Positions 54,193 to 63,162 of a DNA stretch of 64,000 bases are shown here, in pieces. The position numbers and the translations under genes were made by a program. How positions within the stretch are numbered: the first letter of the stretch is position 1; every line of letters begins with the position of its first letter. Source of the DNA: Bacteroidaceae bacterium. Lineage in GTDB: Bacteria > Bacteroidota > Bacteroidia > Bacteroidales > Bacteroidaceae. The notes beneath the pieces are model-generated. The model was not told the origin of the DNA and ran no database searches. It saw only the letters and a program-made list of their open reading frames with translations. The stretch is taken from NCBI GenBank assembly GCA_017458585.1, contig JAFTAJ010000010.1:1-64000 (forward strand). Direction: 5' to 3'.

Positions 54193-55243
54193 GATTAAGA
54201 AATGGATGCTTGCCGCCATCCTCACCATCTGCGGCACTATCACCCCGCTGACCTCGTTCTCCAACGACGACAACCAGAAGGAGCAGCAACACGAATACAC
54301 GGGCGTACCTCTTATCATTATGGATACCGACATCGGTTCTTCGACCGACGACCTCCTCGCCATGATGATGCTCTACCGCTACCAGGAGCGCGACAAGTGC
54401 CGACTGCTGGGCATAGTGGTGGATCGCGAGGGGGAGGACTATGCCGCCTGCGCCGACGTGATGAACACCTACTACGGCCATGACGATGTGCCCATCGGCC
54501 TCATACGCAACGGCATCAAGAACCCCGCTGTATGGATTGACTATAGGGCACTCCCCACACACGCCGACAGCGACGGGCAGCAGATGTTTCGACGCTCCCT
54601 GACCGACTACTCGGCGCTGCCCGACGGGTGGCAGCTCTACCGCCAGCTGCTGGCCGCACAGCCCGATGGCAGCGTGAGCATCGTCTCCACCGGCTTTGTC
54701 ACTTGTCTGGCACAGCTGCTGCAGTCCGCGCCCGACGACTACTCGCCGCTCAACGGCGTAGAGCTGGTGCGGCGCAAGGTGAAGTGCATCTATCTGATGG
54801 GCGGTGTCTTCGGTGACGCGATAGAACCAATAGAATATAACTTTGCACAGGGAGTGAGCTCCGCACAGACTTTCTTCCAGCTGTGGCCCGACGACGTGGA
54901 TGTCATCATGTCGCCCGGCGAGGTAGGCGACGGCATCGACTATCGGCCCGAGCAAGTGATTGCCGACATCGACTGGACCGACGCGCATCCCATCAAGCAG
55001 GTGTATATGAAATATGATTGCGACACGGGACAGAGGATGTGGGACCCCCTCACCGTATTCAATGCCGTGGAGGGCGACAGCCTGTTTGTGCTCTCGCCAC
55101 GCGGCAATGTGACTGTCAGCGACAAGGGCGAGACATTCTTCACCCCGTCGCCAACAGGCAATGTACGCTACCACTTGCCCCGAGACGCGACATGGAATGC
55201 CGATATGCTGGAGCGCATCAGGACCTTTAACAAAATGAGGTAG
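54185..55243 (+). CDS. Nucleoside hydrolase-like protein
   Basis: A 352-residue exported protein (signal KIKKWMLAAILTICGTITPL). The family's N-terminal calcium-binding motif is VPLIIMDTDIGSSTDDLLAM, slightly changed from DTDxGxDDA. VSIVSTGFVTCLAQLLQ and CIYLMGGVFG match the other core strands, and AVEGDSLFVLSPRG the C-terminal part. Members of this branch in polysaccharide loci have no proven substrate. It overlaps the GH43 gene by eight bases (start ATG inside the last codons), so translation is coupled. Confidence 0.82.
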   Translation: MNKIKKWMLAAILTICGTITPLTSFSNDDNQKEQQHEYTGVPLIIMDTDIGSSTDDLLAMMMLYRYQERDKCRLLGIVVDREGEDYAACADVMNTYYGHDDVPIGLIRNGIKNPAVWIDYRALPTHADSDGQQMFRRSLTDYSALPDGWQLYRQLLAAQPDGSVSIVSTGFVTCLAQLLQSAPDDYSPLNGVELVRRKVKCIYLMGGVFGDAIEPIEYNFAQGVSSAQTFFQLWPDDVDVIMSPGEVGDGIDYRPEQVIADIDWTDAHPIKQVYMKYDCDTGQRMWDPLTVFNAVEGDSLFVLSPRGNVTVSDKGETFFTPSPTGNVRYHLPRDATWNADMLERIRTFNKMR

Positions 55244-55270
55244 CGGACGCTATCAATCGTTTTTCTCTCT

Positions 55271-56587
55271 TTATTGCCCTATCTCGCCTGTGCCGTTGCA
55301 CTCATCGCAGTCGGCCTTGCCTGTGCCGTTGCATCCCACACAGTTGATGCGCGAACGACCATAGGTAAAGCGGCCGGTGCCCTTGCAGCTGACACACTCC
55401 ACCTTGCCGGTGCCCTGACATGTGGGACAGGCTCCCCTCTGCTCCACCATCAGAGTGGCGCGGATATTATCCTCCTTGATTACCAGAGTGCCATTGCGGT
55501 AGTTGCCCTCGTTGGCTGTGGCCTTTACGGTCACGGTGCCGTTGTGATACTCCGCTGTAAGGAAGTCGGGACACTCAAAGGTGATGCCGCCACCGTCAGT
55601 ATCGACGGTGAAGGTCTGCTCCTTGCCGCTGCGGTCGAGGGTGAGGGAGAGCACAGAGGGGGTGATATAGGTAACAAGGCCCGTCTGGGAAACCTCCACC
55701 GATGTCGCCACCTTGCCGCTGACGAGAGAGACGGAGCCTACGCGGCTCGTGCCGCCGCTGTTGGGACGGACGGTGAGTGTCATCTCGTTGCCGTCCTTGG
55801 TTGCCTCCAACCACTCGGGCGAGTTGTCGATGGACCATAGGTAGCCGTCGTAGTCTATCGTCACCTTGGCTGTGCCGCCGCTCTTGCCCATGGTAATCTG
55901 GGTGGGGGTGGCCTTAAGATAGGTGGTGGCGGTGGTGATGAAGAAATATGCGCCCACGGCCGCTCCAGCCAACAGCAACAGGATGACAGAAAGGATTATC
56001 AACCTCTTGTTGCGGCGCTTCTTCTTCGGATCAACGGGCTTCTTGGGCTTTGGCGGTTTGGGAGCGGGCGCAGGCTTGGCCACAGGAGCTGCCACAGGAG
56101 CCGCAGGCTGCGGAGCAGGCTGCGGGGCTGGTTTTGGCGCTGGCGCAGGTTTGGGAGGAGGCGGAGCCACAGGAGCAGCAGGCTGCGAGGCAGGTTTTGG
56201 CGCTGGCTGCGGGGCAGGAGCCACCACATCCACGAGCTTCTGACCGTCAACGGTGCAGAACTTCATGTTCGCATCATACTGCTTGTGGCACTTGGGGCAC
56301 TCCTTCTTCGGTGTGGCAGGAGCAGCAGCGGAAGCCGCTGGGGCGGGAGCGGGAGCCACCACATCCACGAGCTTCTGACCGTCAACGGTGCAGAACTTCA
56401 TGTTCGCATCATACTGCTTGTGGCACTTGGGACACTCCTTCTTCGGTTGGTCGTTTGGCTGTTTAGTCGTTTGGTCGTTTAGTGGTTTGGGAGGCGGGGC
56501 CACCACTTCCACGAGTTTCTGACCGTCCACGATGCAGAACTTCATGCTATCGTCGTATTGTTTATGACATTTGGGACACTCTTTCAT
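55271..56587 (-). CDS. Zinc-ribbon, BACON and DnaJ-type zinc-finger membrane protein
   Basis: A 438-residue protein. Three nearly identical zinc ribbons (ECPKCHKQYDANMKFCTVDG) lie at about 3-20, 52-70 and 95-115, separated by linkers; the first linker (PLNDQTTKQPNDQP) comes from GTTTGGTCGTTTAG words. A Pro/Ala-rich stretch follows, then a basic patch, one membrane helix near 205-228 (LIILSVILLLLAGAAVGAYF), two BACON domains (SGGTAKVTIDYDGYLWSIDN and SGKEQTFTVDTDGGGITFEC) and a DnaJ-like four-CxxCxGxG cluster (CPTCQGTGKVECVSCKGTG). The membrane helix separates a cytoplasmic zinc part from an exported BACON part. Function unknown. Confidence 0.8.
   Translation of the reverse strand: MKECPKCHKQYDDSMKFCIVDGQKLVEVVAPPPKPLNDQTTKQPNDQPKKECPKCHKQYDANMKFCTVDGQKLVDVVAPAPAPAASAAAPATPKKECPKCHKQYDANMKFCTVDGQKLVDVVAPAPQPAPKPASQPAAPVAPPPPKPAPAPKPAPQPAPQPAAPVAAPVAKPAPAPKPPKPKKPVDPKKKRRNKRLIILSVILLLLAGAAVGAYFFITTATTYLKATPTQITMGKSGGTAKVTIDYDGYLWSIDNSPEWLEATKDGNEMTLTVRPNSGGTSRVGSVSLVSGKVATSVEVSQTGLVTYITPSVLSLTLDRSGKEQTFTVDTDGGGITFECPDFLTAEYHNGTVTVKATANEGNYRNGTLVIKEDNIRATLMVEQRGACPTCQGTGKVECVSCKGTGRFTYGRSRINCVGCNGTGKADCDECNGTGEIGQ
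56452..56498. repeat. In-frame word repeat in the zinc-ribbon gene
   Basis: TGGTCGTTTGGCTGTTTAG and further GTCGTTTGGTCGTTTAG units, antisense to the gene. The same word, in reverse complement, precedes the acyltransferase gene at 31075-31100. Confidence 0.6.
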
Positions 56588-56599
56588 GGGAATGAGGAA

Positions 56600-57241
56600 T
56601 TAGAAATTAGAAATTAGCAGTTGCTTGATTGCCGGTAGCATATCGTCTGCGGTGGCGGTGGGCTCGAAGCGCTCCACCACATTGCCCTGGCGGTCGATGA
56701 GAAACTTGGTGAAGTTCCACTTGATGTCGCTCTTGGTGCGCCACTCGGGGTCGGCCTTGTCAAACATCTTCTCCAGAATAGGCGTGAGCTTGTGCTGGGG
56801 GTTGAAGCCCGCAAAGCCACGCTGCGCCTTGAGCCACGTGTAGAGAGGACTCTCGTTGGCGCCGTTGACCTCCAGTTTGCGCATCTGCGGGAACTCGGTC
56901 TTGTAGTTGAGCTGACAGAAGGAGGTGTATTCCTCGTCGGTCTCGGGAGCTTGGTTGCCAAACTGGTTGCAGGGGAAGTCGAGTATTTCAAATCCCTGAG
57001 TGTGGAGCTGTTTGTACATAGCCTCCAGCTCGTTGTACTGCGGGGTGAAGCCGCAACGGCTGGCGGTGTTGACTACGAGCAGTACCTTACCCTCGTAGGT
57101 GGCAAGGCTCAGTGGCTGACCCTTGCCGTCGAGGACGGTAAACTGATAGATGTTGGTCTTGTCGGTCATAGCATATAGACTTTGGGGTGCCATGCTTAGC
57201 AATAGCACCAAGGTTAATATTGCGTTTCTAAAATTGAACAT
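56600..57241 (-). CDS. Exported glutathione peroxidase-like protein
   Basis: A protein of about 213 residues (from MFNFRNAILTLVLLLSMAPQ, a signal peptide). It reduces peroxides through a cysteine: NTASRCGFTPQYNEL has the catalytic Cys, FPCNQFGNQAPE the conserved Gln, and IKWNFTKFLID the Trp and Asn of the tetrad. It probably uses thioredoxin in the periplasm, as most bacterial members do. Start at 57241 is chosen because the upstream ATG at 57268 lies within the -7 box. Confidence 0.93.
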   Translation of the reverse strand: MFNFRNAILTLVLLLSMAPQSLYAMTDKTNIYQFTVLDGKGQPLSLATYEGKVLLVVNTASRCGFTPQYNELEAMYKQLHTQGFEILDFPCNQFGNQAPETDEEYTSFCQLNYKTEFPQMRKLEVNGANESPLYTWLKAQRGFAGFNPQHKLTPILEKMFDKADPEWRTKSDIKWNFTKFLIDRQGNVVERFEPTATADDMLPAIKQLLISNF

Positions 57242-57265
57242 GATATATAAGGTTTGTTGTTGGTG

Positions 57266-57273
57266 CAAAGGTA
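57266..57273 (-). promoter_or_regulatory. -7 box of the glutathione peroxidase gene
   Basis: TACCTTTG on the minus strand, 25 bases before the ATG at 57241. Confidence 0.5.
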
Positions 57274-57335
57274 ATAAAAAAGTAGATAGAAGTAGGTAAA
57301 AGGAGATAAAAGTAGATAAAAGAAGTAAGAAGTAA
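57274..57335. repeat. Word repeat GTAGATAAAAGTAG
   Basis: AGTAGATAGAAGTAGGTAAA then GGAGATAAAAGTAGATAAA and GAAGTAAGAAGTAAGG, filling the divergent promoter gap. Reverse complement of the words at 40134-40200 and 58680-58735. Confidence 0.7.
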
Positions 57336-57348
57336 GGAGTTTTTTTCG

Positions 57349-57356
57349 TAAATTTG
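57349..57356 (+). promoter_or_regulatory. -7 box of the M28 peptidase gene
   Basis: TAAATTTG followed by CAGTC, 26 bases before the ATG at 57382. Confidence 0.5.
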
Positions 57357-57381
57357 CAGTCTAATTATCTCTCAAACCCAA

Positions 57382-58644
57382 ATGAAAAAGTATTATCTGA
57401 CACTATCTCTGCTGCTGGCCGTGGTGGCCATGCAGGTGCAGGCGCAGGATTTGGCGCACTACAAGAATCTAGTAAAACAACTCAGCTCTGCCAAGTATCA
57501 GGGGCGCGGCTATGCCAAGGGCGGTGCCAACAAGGCGGGCAAATTGCTGGAGAAAGAGTACAAGAAAGCCGGGGTGGACGAAGTGACTCTGCAGCCCTTC
57601 ACCATCGACATAAACACCTTCTGCGGAAAAATGAAGATGCAGGCTGACGGCAAGCAGCTCACCGCCGGAGTGGACTTCTCTATGCGCGAGTATTCGCCAG
57701 GAGTGCACGGCACCTTCCCCGTCTATCACGTGGACACGCTTAACTTTGACGCCGACCGTATGTTTGCCGACCTGCAGAAGCCCGAGTATGCCAACTGCCT
57801 GGTGGCATGCGAGTTCTGGTTCACATATAAGCACGGCAAGGACTTCGCCCGTCTGCAGAAGGCTGGCGAGTGCAGCAACGCAGGACTCATCTTCACCTGG
57901 CCGGCGCCCATCAAGTTCTTCAAAGCCTACGGCCACAGAGTGGTGGACAAGCCTATCATCTGGGTGACGCCCGAGGCCATAGAGGGCGTGAAGAGCGTGA
58001 GCCTGGATGTTGACAACGAGTTCCTGAAGGACTACGGCCTCTTCAATGTTATTGCCAAGGTCAACGGCGAGCGGCACGACAGCTGCTACGTCTTCACGGC
58101 TCACTACGACCACCTGGGCAATCTGGGCAAGAAGATATTCTATGCCGGTGCCAACGACAACGCCTCCGGCACAGCAGCCATCGTTACGCTGGCCGCCTAC
58201 TACGCCAAGCACAAGCCGCCATACGATATGTACTTCCTCTCCTTCTCCGGCGAGGATGCCAACCTGCGCGGCTCAGAGTATTTTGTCAACAACCCCATCG
58301 TACCGCTGGAGCAGATACGCTATCTCTTCAACATCGATATGATAGGCGACGACAACCCCGTGGAGTATTGCGAGGTGAGCGACGAGGGCATGCGTGGCTA
58401 TCAGCTGTTTGAGCAGATAAACAACGAGAAGCAGTATTTCAAGTCACTCAACAGGGGCGACCTGGCAGCCAACAGCGACCACTACCCCTTCGCCAAGCGC
58501 CACGTGCCCTGCATCTTCCTTGAGAATCAGGAGGGCAGCGCCTTCCAGTACTACCACACCATCTACGACAACTGGCAGCACGCCGTGTTTGACAGTTACG
58601 AACCCACGTTCCGACTGGTCAAAGAGTTCATTGAAAAATACTGA
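57382..58644 (+). CDS. M28-family zinc aminopeptidase
   Basis: A 420-residue exported peptidase (signal KYYLTLSLLLAVVAMQVQAQ). The two-zinc site is complete: His and Asp in FTAHYDHLGN and GANDNASGTAAI, the Glu pair in SFSGEDANLRGSEYF, Asp in NIDMIGDDNP and His in NSDHYPFAKR. It removes N-terminal residues from peptides in the periplasm or outside. It stands alone between its promoter and a terminator. Confidence 0.92.
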   Translation: MKKYYLTLSLLLAVVAMQVQAQDLAHYKNLVKQLSSAKYQGRGYAKGGANKAGKLLEKEYKKAGVDEVTLQPFTIDINTFCGKMKMQADGKQLTAGVDFSMREYSPGVHGTFPVYHVDTLNFDADRMFADLQKPEYANCLVACEFWFTYKHGKDFARLQKAGECSNAGLIFTWPAPIKFFKAYGHRVVDKPIIWVTPEAIEGVKSVSLDVDNEFLKDYGLFNVIAKVNGERHDSCYVFTAHYDHLGNLGKKIFYAGANDNASGTAAIVTLAAYYAKHKPPYDMYFLSFSGEDANLRGSEYFVNNPIVPLEQIRYLFNIDMIGDDNPVEYCEVSDEGMRGYQLFEQINNEKQYFKSLNRGDLAANSDHYPFAKRHVPCIFLENQEGSAFQYYHTIYDNWQHAVFDSYEPTFRLVKEFIEKY

Positions 58645-58653
58645 CAAAAAGAA

Positions 58654-58678
58654 TCCCCGCTGCAATTCGCAACGGGGA
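58654..58678. terminator. Bidirectional terminator between the M28 and dnaK genes
   Basis: TCCCCG-c-TGC (58654-58663) pairs with GCA-a-CGGGGA (58669-58678); preceded by AAAAAGAA, which becomes TTCTTTTT for dnaK on the minus strand. Confidence 0.65.
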
Positions 58679-58679
58679 C

Positions 58680-58735
58680 TACTTCTATCTACTTTTTTCT
58701 ACTTTTTACTACTTTTTACTACTTTTTACTTCACC
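58680..58735. repeat. Word repeat CTACTTTTTACTACTTTTTA
   Basis: TTCTATCTACTTTTTTC followed by four CTACTTTTTA units, ending at the dnaK stop codon. Confidence 0.7.
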
Positions 58736-60636
58736 TCCTCGAAGTCGGCGTCCTGGATGTCGTCCTTGCCCTGATTGGGCTGTGCACCTTGGTCAGCGCC
58801 AGGCTGAGGACCTGCCTGCGGGCCAGCCTGCTGTCCCTGCTGATACATCTGTGCGCTGGCAGCCTGCCATGCGGCGTTGAGTTCAGCGATAGCAGCATCG
58901 ATGGCGGGTATGTCGCCGCTCTTGTGAGCGTCCTTCAGTTTCTGGAGAGCTGCCTCGATGGCGGGCTTCTTGTCGGCGGGCAGTTTGTCGCCCAGCTCTT
59001 GCAGCTGATTCTCGGTCTGGAAGATCATGGAGTCAGCCTGATTCTTCTTGTCGATAGCCTCGCGCTCCTTCTTGTCAGCCTCGGCATTGGCCTGAGCCTC
59101 TGCTTTCATGCGCTCTATCTCTTCCTTCGACAGACCGCTGCTGGCCTCGATGCGGATAGCCTGCTCCTTGCCGGTGGCCTTGTCCTTGGCGCTGACGGAG
59201 AGGATACCGTTGGCGTCGATGTCGAAGGTGACATCAATCTGAGGTATGCCACGGCGTGCCGGAGCAATGCCGGTGAGGTTGAACTGTCCAATGCTCTTGT
59301 TCTGGGCTGCCATGGGGCGCTCGCCCTGCAGCACATGGATGGTCACCTCGGTCTGGTTGTCGGCTGCGGTGGAGAAGGTCTCGGTCTTCTTATAAGGAAT
59401 GGTGGTGTTAGCCTCGATGAGCTTGGTCATCACACCGCCGAGGGTCTCAATACCCATTGACAGCGGAGTAACATCTACGAGCACTACATCGCCCACACCT
59501 TCCTCACGGTTGAGGATGGCACCCTGGATGGCAGCACCTACGGCTACTACCTCGTCGGGGTTGACGCCCTTGCTGGGAGCCTTGCCGAAGTACTGCTCTA
59601 CGAGCTGCTGCACGGCGGGAATACGGCTGGAGCCGCCCACGAGGATTACCTCGTCGATATCAGAGGTAGATATCTTAGCGTCGCGGATAGCGTTCTGGCA
59701 GGGCTCGAGGCAGGCCTGGATAAGGTCGTGAGCCAACTGCTCAAACTTAGCGCGAGTGAGAGTCTTAACAAGGTGCTTGGGCACACCGCCGGTGGCTGTG
59801 ATATAAGGCAGATTGATCTCTGTGCTGGTAGTGGAAGAGAGCTCTATCTTAGCCTTCTCGGCAGCCTCCTTGAGGCGCTGCATGGCCATGGGGTCGGCGC
59901 TGAGGTCGGCACCCTCGTCCTTCTTAAACTCATCCACGAGCCAGTTGATAATTACCTGGTCGAAGTCATCACCACCGAGGTGAGTGTTACCATTGGTGGA
60001 GAGCACCTCAAACATGCCGCTACCAAACTCCAGGATGGAGATATCGAAAGTACCGCCACCGAGGTCAAATACGGCAATTTTCATATCCTTGTCGCTCTTG
60101 TCGAGACCATAGGCCAGTGCGGCAGCCGTAGGCTCGTTAACGATACGCTTTACCTCGAGGCCTGCAATCTGGCCGGCCTCCTTGGTGGCCTGACGCTGCG
60201 AGTCGCTGAAGTAGGCGGGCACGGTGATGACAGCCTCCTTCACTTCCTGGCCGAGGTAGTCCTCAGCGGTCTTCTTCATCTTCTGCAGGATGATAGCAGA
60301 AATCTCCTGTGCGGTGTACTGACGGCCATCGATATCGACGCGCGGCATACCGCCCACATTAACTACTTTATAAGGTACACGCGAAACCTCCTGCTGCACC
60401 TGGTCGAATTTCTCGCCCATGAAGCGCTTGATGGAGTACACGGTACGTGTGGGGTTAGTGATGGCCTGACGCTTGGCGGGGTCACCCACCTTGCGCTCGC
60501 CACCCTCTACGAATCCGACTACCGAAGGGGTAGTGCGCTTTCCTTCGCTGTTAGCGATTACAACTGGCTCGCTGCCCTCAAATACTGATACGCAGGAGTT
60601 AGTAGTTCCTAAGTCAATTCCAATAATTTTTGCCAT
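58726..60636 (-). CDS. dnaK: Chaperone protein DnaK (Hsp70)
   Basis: A 636-residue ATP-driven chaperone. The actin-like ATPase domain covers 1-380: [57 protein letters not shown] and [14 protein letters not shown] (as [10 protein letters not shown]). The substrate-binding domain follows ([20 protein letters not shown]), with a helical lid and a Gln/Gly-rich tail ([14 protein letters not shown]) and the acidic end [12 protein letters not shown]. dnaJ and grpE are not adjacent, as is usual in Bacteroidetes. Confidence 0.98.
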   Translation of the reverse strand: MAKIIGIDLGTTNSCVSVFEGSEPVVIANSEGKRTTPSVVGFVEGGERKVGDPAKRQAITNPTRTVYSIKRFMGEKFDQVQQEVSRVPYKVVNVGGMPRVDIDGRQYTAQEISAIILQKMKKTAEDYLGQEVKEAVITVPAYFSDSQRQATKEAGQIAGLEVKRIVNEPTAAALAYGLDKSDKDMKIAVFDLGGGTFDISILEFGSGMFEVLSTNGNTHLGGDDFDQVIINWLVDEFKKDEGADLSADPMAMQRLKEAAEKAKIELSSTTSTEINLPYITATGGVPKHLVKTLTRAKFEQLAHDLIQACLEPCQNAIRDAKISTSDIDEVILVGGSSRIPAVQQLVEQYFGKAPSKGVNPDEVVAVGAAIQGAILNREEGVGDVVLVDVTPLSMGIETLGGVMTKLIEANTTIPYKKTETFSTAADNQTEVTIHVLQGERPMAAQNKSIGQFNLTGIAPARRGIPQIDVTFDIDANGILSVSAKDKATGKEQAIRIEASSGLSKEEIERMKAEAQANAEADKKEREAIDKKNQADSMIFQTENQLQELGDKLPADKKPAIEAALQKLKDAHKSGDIPAIDAAIAELNAAWQAASAQMYQQGQQAGPQAGPQPGADQGAQPNQGKDDIQDADFEEVK

Positions 60637-60642
60637 AATTGT

Positions 60643-60690
60643 ATGTTTTTAATGTTTAATGTTCAATGTGAATGTTTAATGTGCAGTTTA
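60643..60690. repeat. Word repeat TGTTTAATGTTCAATG
   Basis: TTTTTAATGTTTAATGTTC then AATGTGAATGTTTAATGTG in the dnaK leader. 60690-60928 is AT-rich and shows no other feature. Confidence 0.6.
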
Positions 60691-60928
60691 TGTTCTCTCC
60701 ACTTGTTTATGCAAGAGGTGTGCCAAAGTGGGGGGAAAACAAAGAAAATCAAGAGTAAGGAACAAAGATTATTTTTGTCTCTGGCATAACGAGATACCTG
60801 TTGGCTACAGCAAAAAAAGTATTTTTTTTCTTTACAAAAATGAAAACCTTTATATATTTATAAACAGAAATGCCACCATTTATGATGATGGCAGAAATAA
60901 TAATAAGTTAAGTTAAATTATTAAAAAC

Positions 60929-62440
60929 ATGTTACAAATTATTTACAGCGGAGAAAGTTCCGCACAGACGTATGAATTTACGTCAACGACTACTGCCCCG
61001 TCAGAATTGAGCGGCGGCACCTCAACTTCATCGCAGACAAGCGACGTGAAGTATATAATAAATCTAAGTATTATTCGCTATTGGGAGGACGGCACATGTG
61101 GAGAAGACTGGGCCCACGTCAAGGATGTCTACGGCTTCCAAATGGCAGGTGAAGCCGTAGAGTATGCGCAGGGAGTCATTATTGACTACGCCGCAAAGAA
61201 CCTGTCAAGCTACAGCACAGAACGAGCCTACCTTACGGGAGACTACACTATACATTATTATATAGATAGTACTCTCCAAGACACAATTATGGGTCACCTT
61301 GATGTCGTCATTCCCGATAATCCGTTTAACACATCGGGAATCACAGAAGTAGTTCCGCGAGTTGATGAATTCTATGCATACAGCATAGAGTATGCAGCCT
61401 ATACTCCAAATAGTGGTAACAGCCGATGCTACATCGGAAGCATGGACTTCTATGACACATTTTCCTCAGCTGAGACAGCGACCGTGTCTGCCGAAAATTT
61501 TATTGACAACAATATCGGAACTGACATTAGTACAACGACAGGGGAGACTTGGTATGCAACAGGTAACTACGTCGTATATCACTATGAGCATGGGGCTATT
61601 ACTGACAGCGTAACCGGTTGTGTAAGCGGAGTAACAATCCCCAACAGCCCGTATGATAATGACTGCTTTGATCCACTTATAATTACTCCATATGAAACCC
61701 TAACCACAACGGTATCGCCATCGTATAATGTGAAGGACTCTGTTCAAACATTTCTTGAAGTTAAAGAAGTCTGGCCAAACCTTGCTAGTCCAAAATATAA
61801 CTATGTGGAACCAAATTTCATTTTCATGCTCTCAAATAGTGCTCTTACATCTATACTAAAGGAAAGATCTCTAACAAGCACACCAAGCATGGCGAACTAT
61901 CGTGAAACGCTAACAGGGGATGGAGGCATTTCATATATTAGGATTTATACAGGAGGCTATCGTTATGTCGCTTATGATGAGTTTGGCAATATGGAGGATT
62001 CCGCAATTATGCAATATAGAACAGAAAACCTATTAGAGGTAAAAAATCGGTGTATATACATCACAACATCAGAGGCACTATCATCATATACAGCTGAAGC
62101 ACAACTAATAATTAATAACAACTTTGGCGAAACCACTACCACCACCGAAGATTTAGGAACAATTTCTCCTACAGGTGATACAGGAATGAGTCTTTGGGAG
62201 TGGATAGATTGGGGATTAGACGGACTTGCTCTTGGTGCAGAAAAATTATCCATATTTCCACCTGTCAAATATGCCATATGGGGATATGAAGGATATAAAT
62301 GGCTTAAGAGAGGATTGTCGAATATCGCAGAAACATATGGAGAACAGACAAAGACTTACTCTAATGATATATATGGACTTTGGTATCAATATCCAAGCGA
62401 CACACTTGATCCCATACCAACAATCCGAGCGAAAAAATAG
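60929..62440 (+). CDS. Hypothetical duplicated-domain protein, frameshifted at its 3' end
   Basis: A 503-residue protein with no signal peptide. Two homologous segments of about 90 residues lie near 50-140 and 155-250: YLTGDYTIHYYIDSTLQDTI and YATGNYVVYHYEHGAITDSV, each closing with VVIPDNPFN or VTIPNSPYD. The end contains MSLWEWIDWGLDGLALGAEK. AT-rich codons set it apart from its neighbours. At a run of six A (62432-62437) the frame stops, but the -1 frame continues to 62640 (see next feature). Family not recognised; a secreted effector or toxin-like product is possible. Confidence 0.6.
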   Translation: MLQIIYSGESSAQTYEFTSTTTAPSELSGGTSTSSQTSDVKYIINLSIIRYWEDGTCGEDWAHVKDVYGFQMAGEAVEYAQGVIIDYAAKNLSSYSTERAYLTGDYTIHYYIDSTLQDTIMGHLDVVIPDNPFNTSGITEVVPRVDEFYAYSIEYAAYTPNSGNSRCYIGSMDFYDTFSSAETATVSAENFIDNNIGTDISTTTGETWYATGNYVVYHYEHGAITDSVTGCVSGVTIPNSPYDNDCFDPLIITPYETLTTTVSPSYNVKDSVQTFLEVKEVWPNLASPKYNYVEPNFIFMLSNSALTSILKERSLTSTPSMANYRETLTGDGGISYIRIYTGGYRYVAYDEFGNMEDSAIMQYRTENLLEVKNRCIYITTSEALSSYTAEAQLIINNNFGETTTTTEDLGTISPTGDTGMSLWEWIDWGLDGLALGAEKLSIFPPVKYAIWGYEGYKWLKRGLSNIAETYGEQTKTYSNDIYGLWYQYPSDTLDPIPTIRAKK

Positions 62441-62640
62441 ATTGTGACTATTCGTCTGACTTTATTTACAATTCTGCCGCAGATGCGCTCGAGGGAGTTA
62501 ACGTTCCCGATGAATACCGGGAATTTGAACAGACTCACCCTGGCGGATACTATATAATAAGGGGGCATATCTGGAAATGGGATATAAGCAATTTTCTTAT
62601 TGACACGTATACAGTAACAACAGACCCAACAAATCCATAA
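62437..62640 (+). pseudogene. C-terminal extension in the -1 frame
   Basis: Sixty-seven codons open in the -1 frame relative to the upstream gene: IDCDYSSDFIYNSAAD, VPDEYREFEQTHPGGYY and HIWKWDISNFLIDTY, ending with TAA at 62638. The composition fits real protein better than chance. A one-base loss or a -1 slip at the six-A run would fuse it to the gene upstream. Confidence 0.5.
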
Positions 62641-62654
62641 GAAAATATTATGTA

Positions 62655-62683
62655 AATAACACGGAGCGATGCTCCGTGTTATT
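62655..62683. terminator. Bidirectional terminator
   Basis: AATAACACGGAGC (62655-62667) pairs perfectly with GCTCCGTGTTATT (62671-62683) around GAT. It ends the gene and its extension (15 bases after the TAA at 62640), which supports 62640 as the real end of that gene, and the convergent gene at 62697. Confidence 0.8.
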
Positions 62684-62696
62684 ATTGTAATTAAAC

Positions 62697-63068
62697 TTAT
62701 TTTCGCATATATTCAAGTACGAGTGTTATAATCATCAGCAATAGCAAACAAAGTGGATATCTATTCCTTCTAAAAAAAGAAAAATAGTGATCAAGGCCTT
62801 TGTCTTTATGCACTTCCTCAATCAGTCTACTTATAAAGCTTCTGGCTTCATCAGCTGGAAGGAATGTGAAATCTGACAACTCCTCATCCGTAAAACAAAA
62901 TAGACTCATAAATTGTTCTGCATTTTTTCGAGATCCAGACATCATTTTTGCAAGAACAATTTTTATAGATTCCTCATCATTTTCAGCGAAGTGCCGTCTA
63001 AGACGATTTATCTCTGGAGAGTAACATTTTTGATTACAAATGCCCCAAAAGCGCTTAATCCTTTTCAT
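62697..63068 (-). CDS. Hypothetical protein with C-terminal membrane helix
   Basis: A 123-residue protein: basic start (MKRIKRFWGICNQKCYSPEI), a helical middle (EESIKIVLAKMMSGSRKNAE) and one C-terminal hydrophobic segment (YPLCLLLLMIITLVLEYM). AT-rich. It is convergent with the duplicated-domain gene across a strong terminator. I do not recognise it. Confidence 0.6.
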   Translation of the reverse strand: MKRIKRFWGICNQKCYSPEINRLRRHFAENDEESIKIVLAKMMSGSRKNAEQFMSLFCFTDEELSDFTFLPADEARSFISRLIEEVHKDKGLDHYFSFFRRNRYPLCLLLLMIITLVLEYMRK

Positions 63069-63162
63069 AATCTATTTTTCGGCAAAATTAAACATTCTTT
63101 AAGAAAAGGACAAGAAAATCACAGAAAAATGACTTAAATTCCAGATGGAAACAAATTTGTTT

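Noticed and set aside
62697-63068. Immunity protein for the gene at 60929
   Set aside because: It is convergent and separated by a strong terminator, and no toxin domain could be identified.
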